Positions 34,481-42,006 of a DNA stretch of 64,000 bases are shown here, piece after piece. The stretch comes from Candidatus Bathyarchaeota archaeon (GTDB lineage Archaea; Thermoproteota; Bathyarchaeia; Bathyarchaeales; Bathycorpusculaceae), in the NCBI GenBank assembly GCA_026014685.1, contig JAOZHW010000007.1, positions 248,001 to 312,000 of the forward strand, read 5' to 3'. The notes under the pieces are model-generated. The model did no database searches and was not told where the DNA came from. It was given only the letters and a program-made list of their open reading frames with translations. Each line of letters begins with the position of its first letter. The stretch's first letter is position 1. Position numbers and translations under genes: made by a program.

Positions 34481-35557
34481 TTATGCTTTTGGCATGTCTT
34501 TGAAGATCCAGCTCATGTCTGGACCCTTGCGTTTCTCTGTTACGCGCTCCGCGAGTGCGTGACATATGAGCGGCAGGGCGATAGTTGCGTCGCAGTAGCA
34601 AACGGCACGGGTTCCTGTTTGGCTGTTAATTTTACCCCAGCTAATCGCCTCTTCCAAAGTGCAGCCGCTGAGTCCACCCCATTGTGGCGAGTCGGTGGTG
34701 ATTTGGATGGCGTACTTGTGGGGGTAGTAGTATTCCTGCAGTGATTTGCGGAGTCCGCCTTTTCTGCCTTTGACGCCTTTGTCTTCAGTCATGGGCGAGA
34801 CGGATATGGCGATGAGTTGGGTGAGGTCTTTGGGGACGCCTCCACCGATGTAGACGACGCCGACTTCTTTGGTTTTAGTGCCGATTTGGACGAATTGGTC
34901 GAATTCTTTAACGCTGTCGATGTGGACGTTGTGGCCTTTGTTTTTGGCGAGTAGGAAAGTTTCGCCGTATGCGCTGTCCACCATGGCTGGGCTGAAGATG
35001 GGGACGCCGTTGGCTGCGGCAACTGCGGTGATGGCGGGGATGTTTTTCTTGCCGAGGAATTTGCCTAAGCCGTAGAGGAATTCGGCTGAGGTGTAGTAGT
35101 AGTCTTCTTTGCAGGTCATAACGTAGTCGGTAACGAGGTCTTCCATCTTGCGGTAGTCGGTTTCTTTGCCGAAGACGTCGTAGTAGCGGTTTATGTCTGC
35201 ATGCAGGAGTTCTTCGTCGTTGACCATGTGGCTGCCTTGCCAGTAACCTAACCCCATGGCGTCAACTATGTCTTCGCTCACGTTAGCGCCCGTCGAGACG
35301 AGTACGTCTATGAAACGATTCTCTATAAGCCAGTTGATGATTGTCCACTGACCCGCAGTCGACATCGAACCCGCGAAACCCATAGCGATGACGGTGTCTT
35401 TTTCTTTAATCATGTTTTCCCATACGTCAACGGCTTCGCCTAGTTTGCGGCCTTGATAAGCGGTTTTGCCCATTTCTTTTAGAAGTTGAGAAATCGGTTT
35501 CTGCTTAGTTACCTTGATTGGTTCAAGTTTCTTTTGGAAGTATGAGTCCTTTCCCAT
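34481..35557 (-). CDS. Deoxyhypusine-synthase-like paralogue
   Basis: A 358-residue protein of the same NAD-dependent fold. The catalytic lysine motif is kept (EEAISWGKINSQ, Lys about 309), as are NAD-contact segments (MGFAGSMSTAGQWTIINWLI, VLVSTGANVSEDIVDAMG). The His pair of DHS is lost: the segment reads GGGVPKDLTQLIA instead of GGGxxKHH. The C-terminal third has an extra stretch (PMTEDKGVKGRKGGL). It probably uses a different amine donor or acceptor, such as homospermidine formation or another aminobutyl transfer. It has a GTG-free ATG start. Confidence 0.85.
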   Translation of the reverse strand: MGKDSYFQKKLEPIKVTKQKPISQLLKEMGKTAYQGRKLGEAVDVWENMIKEKDTVIAMGFAGSMSTAGQWTIINWLIENRFIDVLVSTGANVSEDIVDAMGLGYWQGSHMVNDEELLHADINRYYDVFGKETDYRKMEDLVTDYVMTCKEDYYYTSAEFLYGLGKFLGKKNIPAITAVAAANGVPIFSPAMVDSAYGETFLLAKNKGHNVHIDSVKEFDQFVQIGTKTKEVGVVYIGGGVPKDLTQLIAISVSPMTEDKGVKGRKGGLRKSLQEYYYPHKYAIQITTDSPQWGGLSGCTLEEAISWGKINSQTGTRAVCYCDATIALPLICHALAERVTEKRKGPDMSWIFKDMPKA

Positions 35558-35873
35558 TGTTAATGTGCACCTGCCGTTGTATGTTTATGGGCAGGTATTT
35601 GAAATTTGTTATTCAATTAAACAAGCAAAGATATACATAGTTGCCAAACCGATTTTGCAGCTCCAAAATGAGGGTCGGCAGGTTTTTTGAGGCAGCAAAA
35701 TCTTGAATCTAAAAGAAAAGCCAACCCATGAACACACTAAAAAAACGCAAAAAGCACCGAAAATATAAGTTCTAGATGATACAGTAGCCTCATCGGTTCT
35801 AGTGCAAACCCTTAAAACTGCAATCGTTATATCCTTTGAACCCTGAAAAAGGGCAAGTAAGAGGGGGACAAGC
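35558..35873. other. Divergent intergenic region, DHS-like paralogue / GINS
   Basis: 316 bases without a supported gene. A TATA-like TTATATCC near 35829-35836 suits the GINS-MCM transcript. A second TATA-like ATATACATAG near 35629 could serve the leftward gene. A 15-codon basic frame at 35728-35775 has no SD. No tRNA or riboswitch was recognised. Confidence 0.5.
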
Positions 35874-36440
35874 TTGGCGGCAAACAAAATCTGCACATTA
35901 GACTTCTGCTACGAGAACTCTATGGTTAAAATCGTAGCAAACCGCAACTGCCCTGAAATAAAGCTTGCAGGCTTAACTGTTGGTCCCTTTGACGAAGGCA
36001 ACGAGTACGAGGTTTATTTTTGGGTAGCCAAAGAACTTACCGCCGCTGGTTTGGTTCATTTCCGCGAAGACGACATCTTGGACTCTACCAAACTCTATAA
36101 AGCGCAGTGGAAAGAGGGCGTGCAGGTTCCTGGCCAAATCAGCGAGTTACCACCAGACTTTTACCCGAAACTGCGCAGGTTCCTCTTCGAATTACATCAA
36201 CAAGCCACCCGCTCTCAGGACTCCGAGAAATACCACGAATCCGACCGCGCAAAACATTTGGCCCGCGACATCGTGAACTCTCGGCTGAAAAAAATCGTCG
36301 CCCTCGCTGCTGCACCGGGACAAAGTGATCAAGTTTTAAATAAGTTGACCAAAGAAGAAAAACTCGTCTATGAGCAGCTTGTTAAGATAATTTCTGAATG
36401 GAAAGCCAAAATTCTGCAGAACGGAGCGGACAAGCCATGA
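35874..36440 (+). CDS. GINS complex subunit (Gins15/51-like)
   Basis: A 188-residue GINS protein. The alpha-helical A domain holds the conserved KHLARDIVNSRLKKIVALAA. The N-terminal part (NCPEIKLAGLTVGPFDEGNE) is the beta B domain, the order seen in Gins23-type proteins. GINS bridges MCM and other replisome parts as a piece of the archaeal CMG helicase. The start is a TTG with a strong GAGGGGG SD. Its stop overlaps the MCM start (ATGA). Gins23 versus Gins15/51 is not certain. Confidence 0.85.
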   Translation: MAANKICTLDFCYENSMVKIVANRNCPEIKLAGLTVGPFDEGNEYEVYFWVAKELTAAGLVHFREDDILDSTKLYKAQWKEGVQVPGQISELPPDFYPKLRRFLFELHQQATRSQDSEKYHESDRAKHLARDIVNSRLKKIVALAAAPGQSDQVLNKLTKEEKLVYEQLVKIISEWKAKILQNGADKP

Positions 36441-38467
36441 CGCTGGAAACCGTTGAGCCCACCAAGCGGTTTCAAGAGTTCTTTAAAAAAGAAAAGTACC
36501 GCCAAAGAATCGCCCAGTTAGCCATCACTGGTAAAAATTCGTTGACCATAGATTTTGAGGAACTCTACGGTTTTGATCAGGCTTTAGCGGAGTTGCTTTT
36601 AGCTAAACCTGAAGAGTACCTGCAGCACGCGGGCAAAGGCGCCTATGAACAGCTACGTATTGAAGACGCTGAGTACGCAGAGAAAATCGAGAAACTCATC
36701 GTCCGTGTTGTCAAGTTGCTGGGCAAAGAGCAACTGCGCCGATTGGGTTCAAGGAACATGAGTAAACTAGTCATGGTGGAAGGCATAGTCGTAAGAGCCA
36801 CACCCGTCCGCCCCATGGTCCAGATTGCTGCTTTTAAATGCAAACGATGCGGCACAGTCAACCAAGTTGAGCAGACAGGACAATTCCTAAAAGCACCCTC
36901 AGTTTGTATGGCACCCGACTGCGGCAGAGACGGCCCCTTCGAGTTTAGCCAAGAAGAATCCACCTTCATCGACTCACAGGACCTACGTTTGCAAGAGAAA
37001 CCCGAAGACCTCCCACCGGGGCAGTTGCCGCGTGTTTTGGCGGTAAAGTTAATCGGTGACGAAATCGTTGACGTAGCACGTCCAGGAGACCACGTGTCAA
37101 TCGTGGGCATTGTCCGTGCTTTTGCGCCTTCACTGCAGGGTATGGGAAAACTCCGCACTTTCATCCTCCAATTAGACGCCAACTCCATAGAGGTCTTGGG
37201 CAAAGAACCTGAAACCTCTCCGCCGACGCCTGAGGAAGAAGCAAAAATCCTTGAACTCTCCCGCGACCCCTTGGTGCATAGAAAAATCATGAGTTCAATT
37301 GCTCCCTCCATCTTTGGCAATGAGCACCTAAAAGAAGCCGTCATGTACCTGCTCTTCGGTGGAGTATCTAGAAGTCTCCCTGATGTAAACATTAGAGGCG
37401 AGATGAACGCACTTATCATCGGTGACCCCGGTACTGCTAAAAGCCAGATGCTTCAGTATGTGTCGCGTATTGCGCCAAGAGGGCTCTACACTTCAGGCAG
37501 AGGTACCACTGCCGCAGGTTTAACCGCAGCAGTAGTCCGAGAAAAAGGCGGAAGCATGAGCCTCGAAGCAGGAGCACTCGTTTTAGCTGACAAAGGAATT
37601 GCCTGTATCGACGAAATGGACAAAATGCGTCCCGAAGACCGAGTCGCTATCCACGAAGCCATGGAACAGCACACTGTCTCCGTTGCGAAAGGTGGCATCG
37701 TCGCAACTCTAAACGCCCGCACCGCTGTTTTGGCAGCCGCTAACCCATCGCTTGGCAGGTATGAACCCAACCGCACCGTAGCCGAAAACATCTCGCTCCC
37801 CGTCACTATCCTCTCCCGTTTTGACCTCATATTCGTGCTCCGCGACATCCCAAACAAGGACGCTGACGGCAAAATGTCTCGCCACATCTTAGAGATGCAC
37901 CGACGAGGCTTAAGTCCTGTTGAAGCCCAAGTGGACGTTGAATTACTACGCAAATACATAAGCTACGCAAAAAGCGTAAAACCTGAACTCAGCGAAGAAG
38001 CCCTAAAACGCCTAAGCGACTTCTACTTGGCGATGCGTTCCGCCAGCGAATCCGAAGGTTCACCCGTCGCCATCACCGCCCGCCAGCTTGAATCTCTGGT
38101 GCGGATTGCAGAAGCTCGAGCCCGTGTTGCTCTCCGCCCCACCGTAACCGCCGAAGACGCGGAGGCCGCTATTGCGATTATGAAGCGCTCACTGGAGGAA
38201 GTAGGCATCGACGTATCCAACTACAAAGTCGACATCGACTTAATCATGACTGGGCGCCCCAAGAGCATCCGCGACCGCTTAGGCATTGTGATTTCCACCA
38301 TAATAGAAATGGAGAAAGTTACAGGCATAGTCGAACGCGACGCATTAGTCAATGAATTAGAAACCAAGCACAAGATTCCCAAAGGCGAAATCGAACGAAT
38401 GATCAGCCAACTACTCCGCGAAGGCACCATCTATGAGCCACGCGAAGGCTCTCTGAAGAAAACATAG
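36437..38467 (+). CDS. mcm: Replicative DNA helicase MCM
   Basis: A 676-residue MCM. The N-terminal domain has the zinc site CKRCGTVNQV ... CMAPDCG (near 134-165). The AAA+ core has Walker A GDPGTAKSQMLQY (about 328), Walker B CIDEMDKMRPEDRV (about 389) and the arginine finger SRFDLIF (about 460). A C-terminal winged-helix region ends the chain (VNELETKHKIPKGEIERMIS). It forms the 3'-5' hexameric replicative helicase. ATG 36437 overlaps the GINS stop, so both are translated from one message. An upstream in-frame start would lie inside GINS. Confidence 0.97.
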   Translation: MTLETVEPTKRFQEFFKKEKYRQRIAQLAITGKNSLTIDFEELYGFDQALAELLLAKPEEYLQHAGKGAYEQLRIEDAEYAEKIEKLIVRVVKLLGKEQLRRLGSRNMSKLVMVEGIVVRATPVRPMVQIAAFKCKRCGTVNQVEQTGQFLKAPSVCMAPDCGRDGPFEFSQEESTFIDSQDLRLQEKPEDLPPGQLPRVLAVKLIGDEIVDVARPGDHVSIVGIVRAFAPSLQGMGKLRTFILQLDANSIEVLGKEPETSPPTPEEEAKILELSRDPLVHRKIMSSIAPSIFGNEHLKEAVMYLLFGGVSRSLPDVNIRGEMNALIIGDPGTAKSQMLQYVSRIAPRGLYTSGRGTTAAGLTAAVVREKGGSMSLEAGALVLADKGIACIDEMDKMRPEDRVAIHEAMEQHTVSVAKGGIVATLNARTAVLAAANPSLGRYEPNRTVAENISLPVTILSRFDLIFVLRDIPNKDADGKMSRHILEMHRRGLSPVEAQVDVELLRKYISYAKSVKPELSEEALKRLSDFYLAMRSASESEGSPVAITARQLESLVRIAEARARVALRPTVTAEDAEAAIAIMKRSLEEVGIDVSNYKVDIDLIMTGRPKSIRDRLGIVISTIIEMEKVTGIVERDALVNELETKHKIPKGEIERMISQLLREGTIYEPREGSLKKT

Positions 38468-38481
38468 GGGGAGCACATTGA

Positions 38482-39570
38482 ATGAAACCTGTTCTTGTCG
38501 TCACGGGAACACGGCCTGAAATCATCAAAATGGCGCCCATCATCCGCGCCCTCAAAAAAACCCAACTGCCCCACCTGTTTGTGCACTGCGGACAGCACTA
38601 CGACTACAACATGGCGCAGCAGTTCATCGAAAACCTTGAACTCGCCTCGCCTGACCACTGGCTCAAAATCGAGTCAACTTCCCCCGGCGGACAGACGGCT
38701 GAGATTTTGATGAAGATGGATGAGTTGCTGGGCAAAATAGAGCCGTCAGTGGTGCTCGTAGAAGGCGATACTAACACAGTTTTGGCTGCGGCTTTGGCGG
38801 CAAACAAACGCGAAATCCCCATCGGACACGTGGAGGCGGGTTTACGCAGCTACGATCTACGTATGCCAGAGGAACACAACCGCCGCTTAACCGACCACAT
38901 CTCCCAGTATCTTTTCGCGCCCACCGAACACGCTAAGGCTAACCTGCAGAAAGAGATGGTTTGGGGAAAAATCTACCTAACAGGTAACACAGCCATAGAC
39001 GCTGTCAAAGAGCATCTGCCCATCGCTGAGAAAACGTCGAAGATTATGCAGCAAATTCCCTTCGAGACCTATGCGTTGGCTACTGCACATCGCGCCGAGA
39101 ACGTGGATGACCCCGTCGTGTTGGAGTCGTTTATGGCGGTTTTTGAGCGGTCACCTTTGCCCATTGTGTACCCGATGCATCCCCGCACCCGAAAGCGGCT
39201 CCAAGAAAATCACTTACTCAGCAAAATCGAGGAGATGTCTAACGTGCTGGTTTTGCCGCCGACAGGCTACCTCGACTTCCTCATGTTGATGAAGAACTGC
39301 AAGTTGATAATCACTGATTCAGGCGGCATCCAAGAAGAAGCAACTGCACCCCAAATCCGAAAACCCGTCCTTGTCATGCGCCTCTCCACAGAGCGACAGG
39401 AAGCGGTCGAAGCAGGGTTTGCTACAGTGGTGGGCACAGACCAAAACCAGATTTTAAATGCAATGAATCATGCGCTCTCACGAAAGGAAGCATTGCCTTC
39501 TACGTCGCCTTTCGGAGACGGAACGGCAGCCCAGAAAACAGTTGAAATAATAAAAGAAAATTTCTCTTAG
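38482..39570 (+). CDS. wecB: UDP-N-acetylglucosamine 2-epimerase
   Basis: A 362-residue non-hydrolysing epimerase that interconverts UDP-GlcNAc and UDP-ManNAc. It begins VLVVTGTRPEIIKMAPIIRA and carries VHCGQHYDYNMAQQF, IGHVEAGLRSYDLRMPEEHN, YALATAHRAENVDD and ITDSGGIQEEATAPQIRKPV. A GGGGGAG SD lies just before the ATG. It follows mcm by 14 bases and is probably read through from it. The product feeds surface polysaccharide or N-glycan synthesis; no WecC is next to it. Confidence 0.95.
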   Translation: MKPVLVVTGTRPEIIKMAPIIRALKKTQLPHLFVHCGQHYDYNMAQQFIENLELASPDHWLKIESTSPGGQTAEILMKMDELLGKIEPSVVLVEGDTNTVLAAALAANKREIPIGHVEAGLRSYDLRMPEEHNRRLTDHISQYLFAPTEHAKANLQKEMVWGKIYLTGNTAIDAVKEHLPIAEKTSKIMQQIPFETYALATAHRAENVDDPVVLESFMAVFERSPLPIVYPMHPRTRKRLQENHLLSKIEEMSNVLVLPPTGYLDFLMLMKNCKLIITDSGGIQEEATAPQIRKPVLVMRLSTERQEAVEAGFATVVGTDQNQILNAMNHALSRKEALPSTSPFGDGTAAQKTVEIIKENFS

Positions 39571-40337
39571 GAAATGTAGGTTGTTTTCTTATCTTCTTGT
39601 TTGCGAGTTTCCTCAGCTTCCAAGGCGCGTTTAGCTTCGATCTGCTGTAGCTTGGTTACCATAGTTTCGGCTTTGGCGATTTCATCGTCTAATCCTTTGA
39701 GGTCCAAATCGAAGTTGAAGGTGGCTTTGAGGACTTCCAGCACGCTTTTAGCTGCTTGCGGATCGGGAAGGTAACCGCGAGTTTCGCCTAGTAGACAGAG
39801 TGCCTCGATTTTTTTGAATTTCGAGAGCCCCAAGATGAGTCCTGCCGTGCCGACGATGGGGCTGCCTGCGGTGCTCAGGGTTGCGCCGCCCTCAAGGGCT
39901 TTGTGGAGGAGGTCTTGGTTGGTTGCAGCGATGAAGACGCGAGGTTTCTTTTGGGGTTCCATGCGGTAGCCGCCGATGGTTGCTATGGTTTTCACGCCAT
40001 GTTTCTCGGAGAAGTCTAGCATGCGGTCAGCGATTTCGTATTGACCTTCGATAGTTTGTGATTGGCTGTCGCCTGTGAAGAGGATGAGGTCTTGTCCTTT
40101 TGGGTTCTTGTAATAGTAAAAGGCCCCGCGTAGCAACCGCACATCACCCTTCTTATTAACCAAAACGAAGTAGGGGAAGTGTGGGCTATAGAGGTAGGCG
40201 AATTTTTTAGCTTTCAACTGTTTAATGAGGTAACGTAAAGCGATTTTGCCGACTAAACCGAGGCCAGGTAAGCCTTCGATGAGGACTGGGTTGTTGAGTT
40301 GAACTTGGCTGAATTCTTTGATGTAGGTTTCCTTCAT
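39567..40337 (-). CDS. PAC2-family protein (proteasome-assembly-chaperone-like)
   Basis: A 256-residue PAC2 protein, with NPVLIEGLPGLGLVGKIALR, YSPHFPYFVLVNKKGDVRLL, LILFTGDSQSQTIEGQYEIA and IATIGGYRMEPQKKPRVFIA. A charged coiled-coil tail ends the chain. Archaeal PbaB-like proteins of this family bind proteasome parts. ATG 40337 has a GGAG SD; the frame upstream overlaps nop10. The L44e-S27e-aIF2-alpha-Nop10-PAC2 order is common in archaea. Its end overlaps wecB by 4 bp. Confidence 0.9.
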   Translation of the reverse strand: MKETYIKEFSQVQLNNPVLIEGLPGLGLVGKIALRYLIKQLKAKKFAYLYSPHFPYFVLVNKKGDVRLLRGAFYYYKNPKGQDLILFTGDSQSQTIEGQYEIADRMLDFSEKHGVKTIATIGGYRMEPQKKPRVFIAATNQDLLHKALEGGATLSTAGSPIVGTAGLILGLSKFKKIEALCLLGETRGYLPDPQAAKSVLEVLKATFNFDLDLKGLDDEIAKAETMVTKLQQIEAKRALEAEETRKQEDKKTTYIS

Positions 40338-40501
40338 TGCTCTTGGCTCCTTTTTGCCGCCATACGGTATTTGAGGTATTTGTCGTCGGGGGAAAACTTG
40401 GCTGGATGCGGAACCTTGACTGCGCCGCCGCAAACGGGGCAGATGTCTTTGTTAAGCGTGTACGCACTGCATTTTACGCATTTGCGCAGTTGCCAAACCA
40501 C
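40334..40501 (-). CDS. nop10: H/ACA ribonucleoprotein protein Nop10
   Basis: A 55-residue zinc-ribbon protein. Cys 8 and 11 lie in LRKCVKCSAYTL, Cys 21 and 24 in DICPVCGG, followed by the conserved VKVPHPAKFSPDDKYLKYR. It supports Cbf5 in pseudouridylation guided by H/ACA RNAs. The start is a GTG whose first base is the last base of the aIF2-alpha stop, with GGGAG upstream. Its stop overlaps the PAC2 start (ATGA). It is therefore firmly coupled to both neighbours. Confidence 0.95.
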   Translation of the reverse strand: MVWQLRKCVKCSAYTLNKDICPVCGGAVKVPHPAKFSPDDKYLKYRMAAKRSQEQ

Positions 40502-41286
40502 TATTTCTCCCTTCTAAAAACGCCTTCTCCGCCAGCTTTATGAATGGTGGTTATGACGTTGTCTGCTGTTTTCTGCATGACGTCTTCGGCGCGCTTATAG
40601 TTTTCTGCTTGCACCTCGATGGCGTATTTTGGTGCAGCGATAACGTAGAAGGTGATTTTTGCATCTTTGATGCGTTCGCCTCTGGCTTTGTGGAAAGCGT
40701 CTTTGATGACTTTGACCCCGTTGGGTTTAGCCACTTTAACTTCGAGGACACCGCGAACTTTTACCAGTTTTACGTGGATGCGTTCCTGTGCCACTTCAGC
40801 GAAGGCAGCAGCTATGTTCTCTGCGATGCCTAAATCGGTTAAGACTTCGGCGCCTTCTATGGCTGCTTTCTCAAAGGCTTCATAGAGGTCATACTTCTGC
40901 TCTACCGCGGGAACAATCTTCTGGATAATTTCATCTAAAGGTAAACCAGTTTTCTCTGCGACTCCGCGGAGCAGGGCATCGGCTTTGCGTTCTTTCTTCC
41001 AAACCATGATTTTCTCGATACGTTCACGTTTGGTGACGCGACGCAGGGAGAGGTCAATGTGGCCTTTCTCGTGGTCAACGCGCAAAACTTTTAGGACAAC
41101 TTTTTGCCCTTCCCGCACAAAATCTCGGATGTTTCTAATCCAGCTAGAAGAAATTTCTGAGACGTGGAGTAAGCCACGTTTGTCGAATTCGTCGAGTTTC
41201 GCGTAAGCGCCATAATCTGTTACGGTCTCGATGGTGGCGATAACGAGGTCGCCTGTTTCGGGCCACTGCGGCTTACGCTCAGCCAA
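40501..41286 (-). CDS. Translation initiation factor aIF2 subunit alpha
   Basis: A 261-residue aIF2-alpha. The N-terminal S1 domain (TIETVTDYGAYAKLDEFDKR, LLHVSEISSSWIRNIRDFVR) has the region around Ser of the eukaryotic factor. The helical domain follows (VWKKERKADALLRGVAEKTG) and a C-terminal alpha/beta domain (FYVIAAPKYAIEVQAENYKR) that binds aIF2-gamma. It is part of the initiator-tRNA-carrying aIF2. Order L44e, S27e, aIF2-alpha, Nop10 is the standard archaeal operon. Confidence 0.96.
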   Translation of the reverse strand: MAERKPQWPETGDLVIATIETVTDYGAYAKLDEFDKRGLLHVSEISSSWIRNIRDFVREGQKVVLKVLRVDHEKGHIDLSLRRVTKRERIEKIMVWKKERKADALLRGVAEKTGLPLDEIIQKIVPAVEQKYDLYEAFEKAAIEGAEVLTDLGIAENIAAAFAEVAQERIHVKLVKVRGVLEVKVAKPNGVKVIKDAFHKARGERIKDAKITFYVIAAPKYAIEVQAENYKRAEDVMQKTADNVITTIHKAGGEGVFRREK

Positions 41287-41298
41287 CTTTTGGCCTCC

Positions 41299-41496
41299 TT
41301 ACTCGAGGACGGTCAATACTTCGCCGTTGATTCTTGCTCTGCCACCAGTCGGTTCAGCTAATGTTTCTCCGCATACGTTGCAGGCGATCTTGTTGACTGT
41401 GTTGCTGAAGAGGAGTTGTTCGTTGCCGCATTTTTGGCATTTGACACGCAAAAAGACGCTGCGCGGTTTGGGGATGAGTTTGTTCCAATCTGACAT
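41299..41496 (-). CDS. rps27e: Ribosomal protein S27e
   Basis: A 65-residue zinc-finger ribosomal protein, with FLRVKCQKCGNEQLLFSNTV and NKIACNVCGETLAEPTGGRA. The four cysteines bind zinc. It sits between L44e and aIF2-alpha, its usual place in archaea, with 12 bases to the next gene. Confidence 0.96.
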   Translation of the reverse strand: MSDWNKLIPKPRSVFLRVKCQKCGNEQLLFSNTVNKIACNVCGETLAEPTGGRARINGEVLTVLE

Positions 41497-41522
41497 TTCT
41501 TTTTTTTCTCCTTAAGTTAATT

Positions 41523-41807
41523 TTAAACTATGGCCAATTTTCTTAGGCGTATGCCGTCTTTGTGGTACATGTAGTTGCAGGTTTTGCATTTCAGGCGCAA
41601 AGTCTGCTTCTTGGTGGTCTTTGCGAAGGTGTGTTGAAGGGCATATTTTTGGCCACCGTAGCCTTCTTTTTCTCGTGCGTGGGCTCGTTCGCCCGCTGCG
41701 AGTGCTCGGCGTTTGCCGGCTTTGTAGAGGCTTACAGTATGAACTGTGTGACTTTTACATTTTGGACAGTAGGTGTTGATTTCTTTAGGAACGTTCACGT
41801 ATTTCAC
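41523..41807 (-). CDS. rpl44e: Ribosomal protein L44e
   Basis: A 94-residue zinc-binding ribosomal protein, with VPKEINTYCPKCKSHTVHTV, GYGGQKYALQHTFAKTTKKQ and LRLKCKTCNYMYHKDGIRLR. It contributes to the tRNA exit site of the large subunit. A GTG at 41807 gives the usual N-terminus; a GTG nine codons upstream is possible but lies near the expected transcription start after the TATA box (TTTATATG, about 41857-41864). It is first in the operon down to the PAC2 gene. Confidence 0.95.
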   Translation of the reverse strand: MKYVNVPKEINTYCPKCKSHTVHTVSLYKAGKRRALAAGERAHAREKEGYGGQKYALQHTFAKTTKKQTLRLKCKTCNYMYHKDGIRLRKLAIV

Positions 41808-41922
41808 TACCAGCTTCCCAATAAGGAAACACACTTATTCTTATACTTTATGACATATAAACCATAAAGGGTAAACACTCTTTTGCATAAACGTAACCGC
41901 TCGCCATTATGAGGGTTTTGTT

Positions 41923-41969
41923 CTTTATATAAGGGAGGGGAGGTACTCGGTGAGAGGTCGCGTGGTTCC
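41923..41969 (-). repeat. Dispersed pyrimidine/TATA repeat, copy B
   Basis: On the minus strand the core reads ACCTCCCCTCCCTTATATAAAG (41944 down to 41923), identical to copy A at all 22 positions. CCACGCGACCTCTCACCGAGT lies before it, of which CCACGCGAC and TCTCA also match copy A. It lies about 60 bases after the argS stop and about 115 bases before the L44e start. Confidence 0.6.
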
Positions 41970-41981
41970 AGCTATTTGCGG

Positions 41982-41995
41982 ATACGGATTCGTAT
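41982..41995 (-). terminator. Small inverted repeat after argS
   Basis: ATACG-GATT-CGTAT, a 5-bp stem with a 4-base loop, 12 bases beyond the argS stop. No T tract follows directly, so a role in termination is uncertain. Confidence 0.25.
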
Positions 41996-42006
41996 GCGCA
42001 GGAGGG

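Noticed and set aside
35728-35775. 15-codon, very basic frame (MNTLKKRKKHRKYKF) in the gap before GINS
   Set aside because: No SD, and too short to tell from an A-rich chance frame; a small ribosomal protein such as L41e was considered but the sequence does not match.
36643-37419. 258-residue minus-strand frame inside mcm
   Set aside because: Shadow of the MCM coding strand; Ser/Thr/Met-rich low-complexity translation without motifs.
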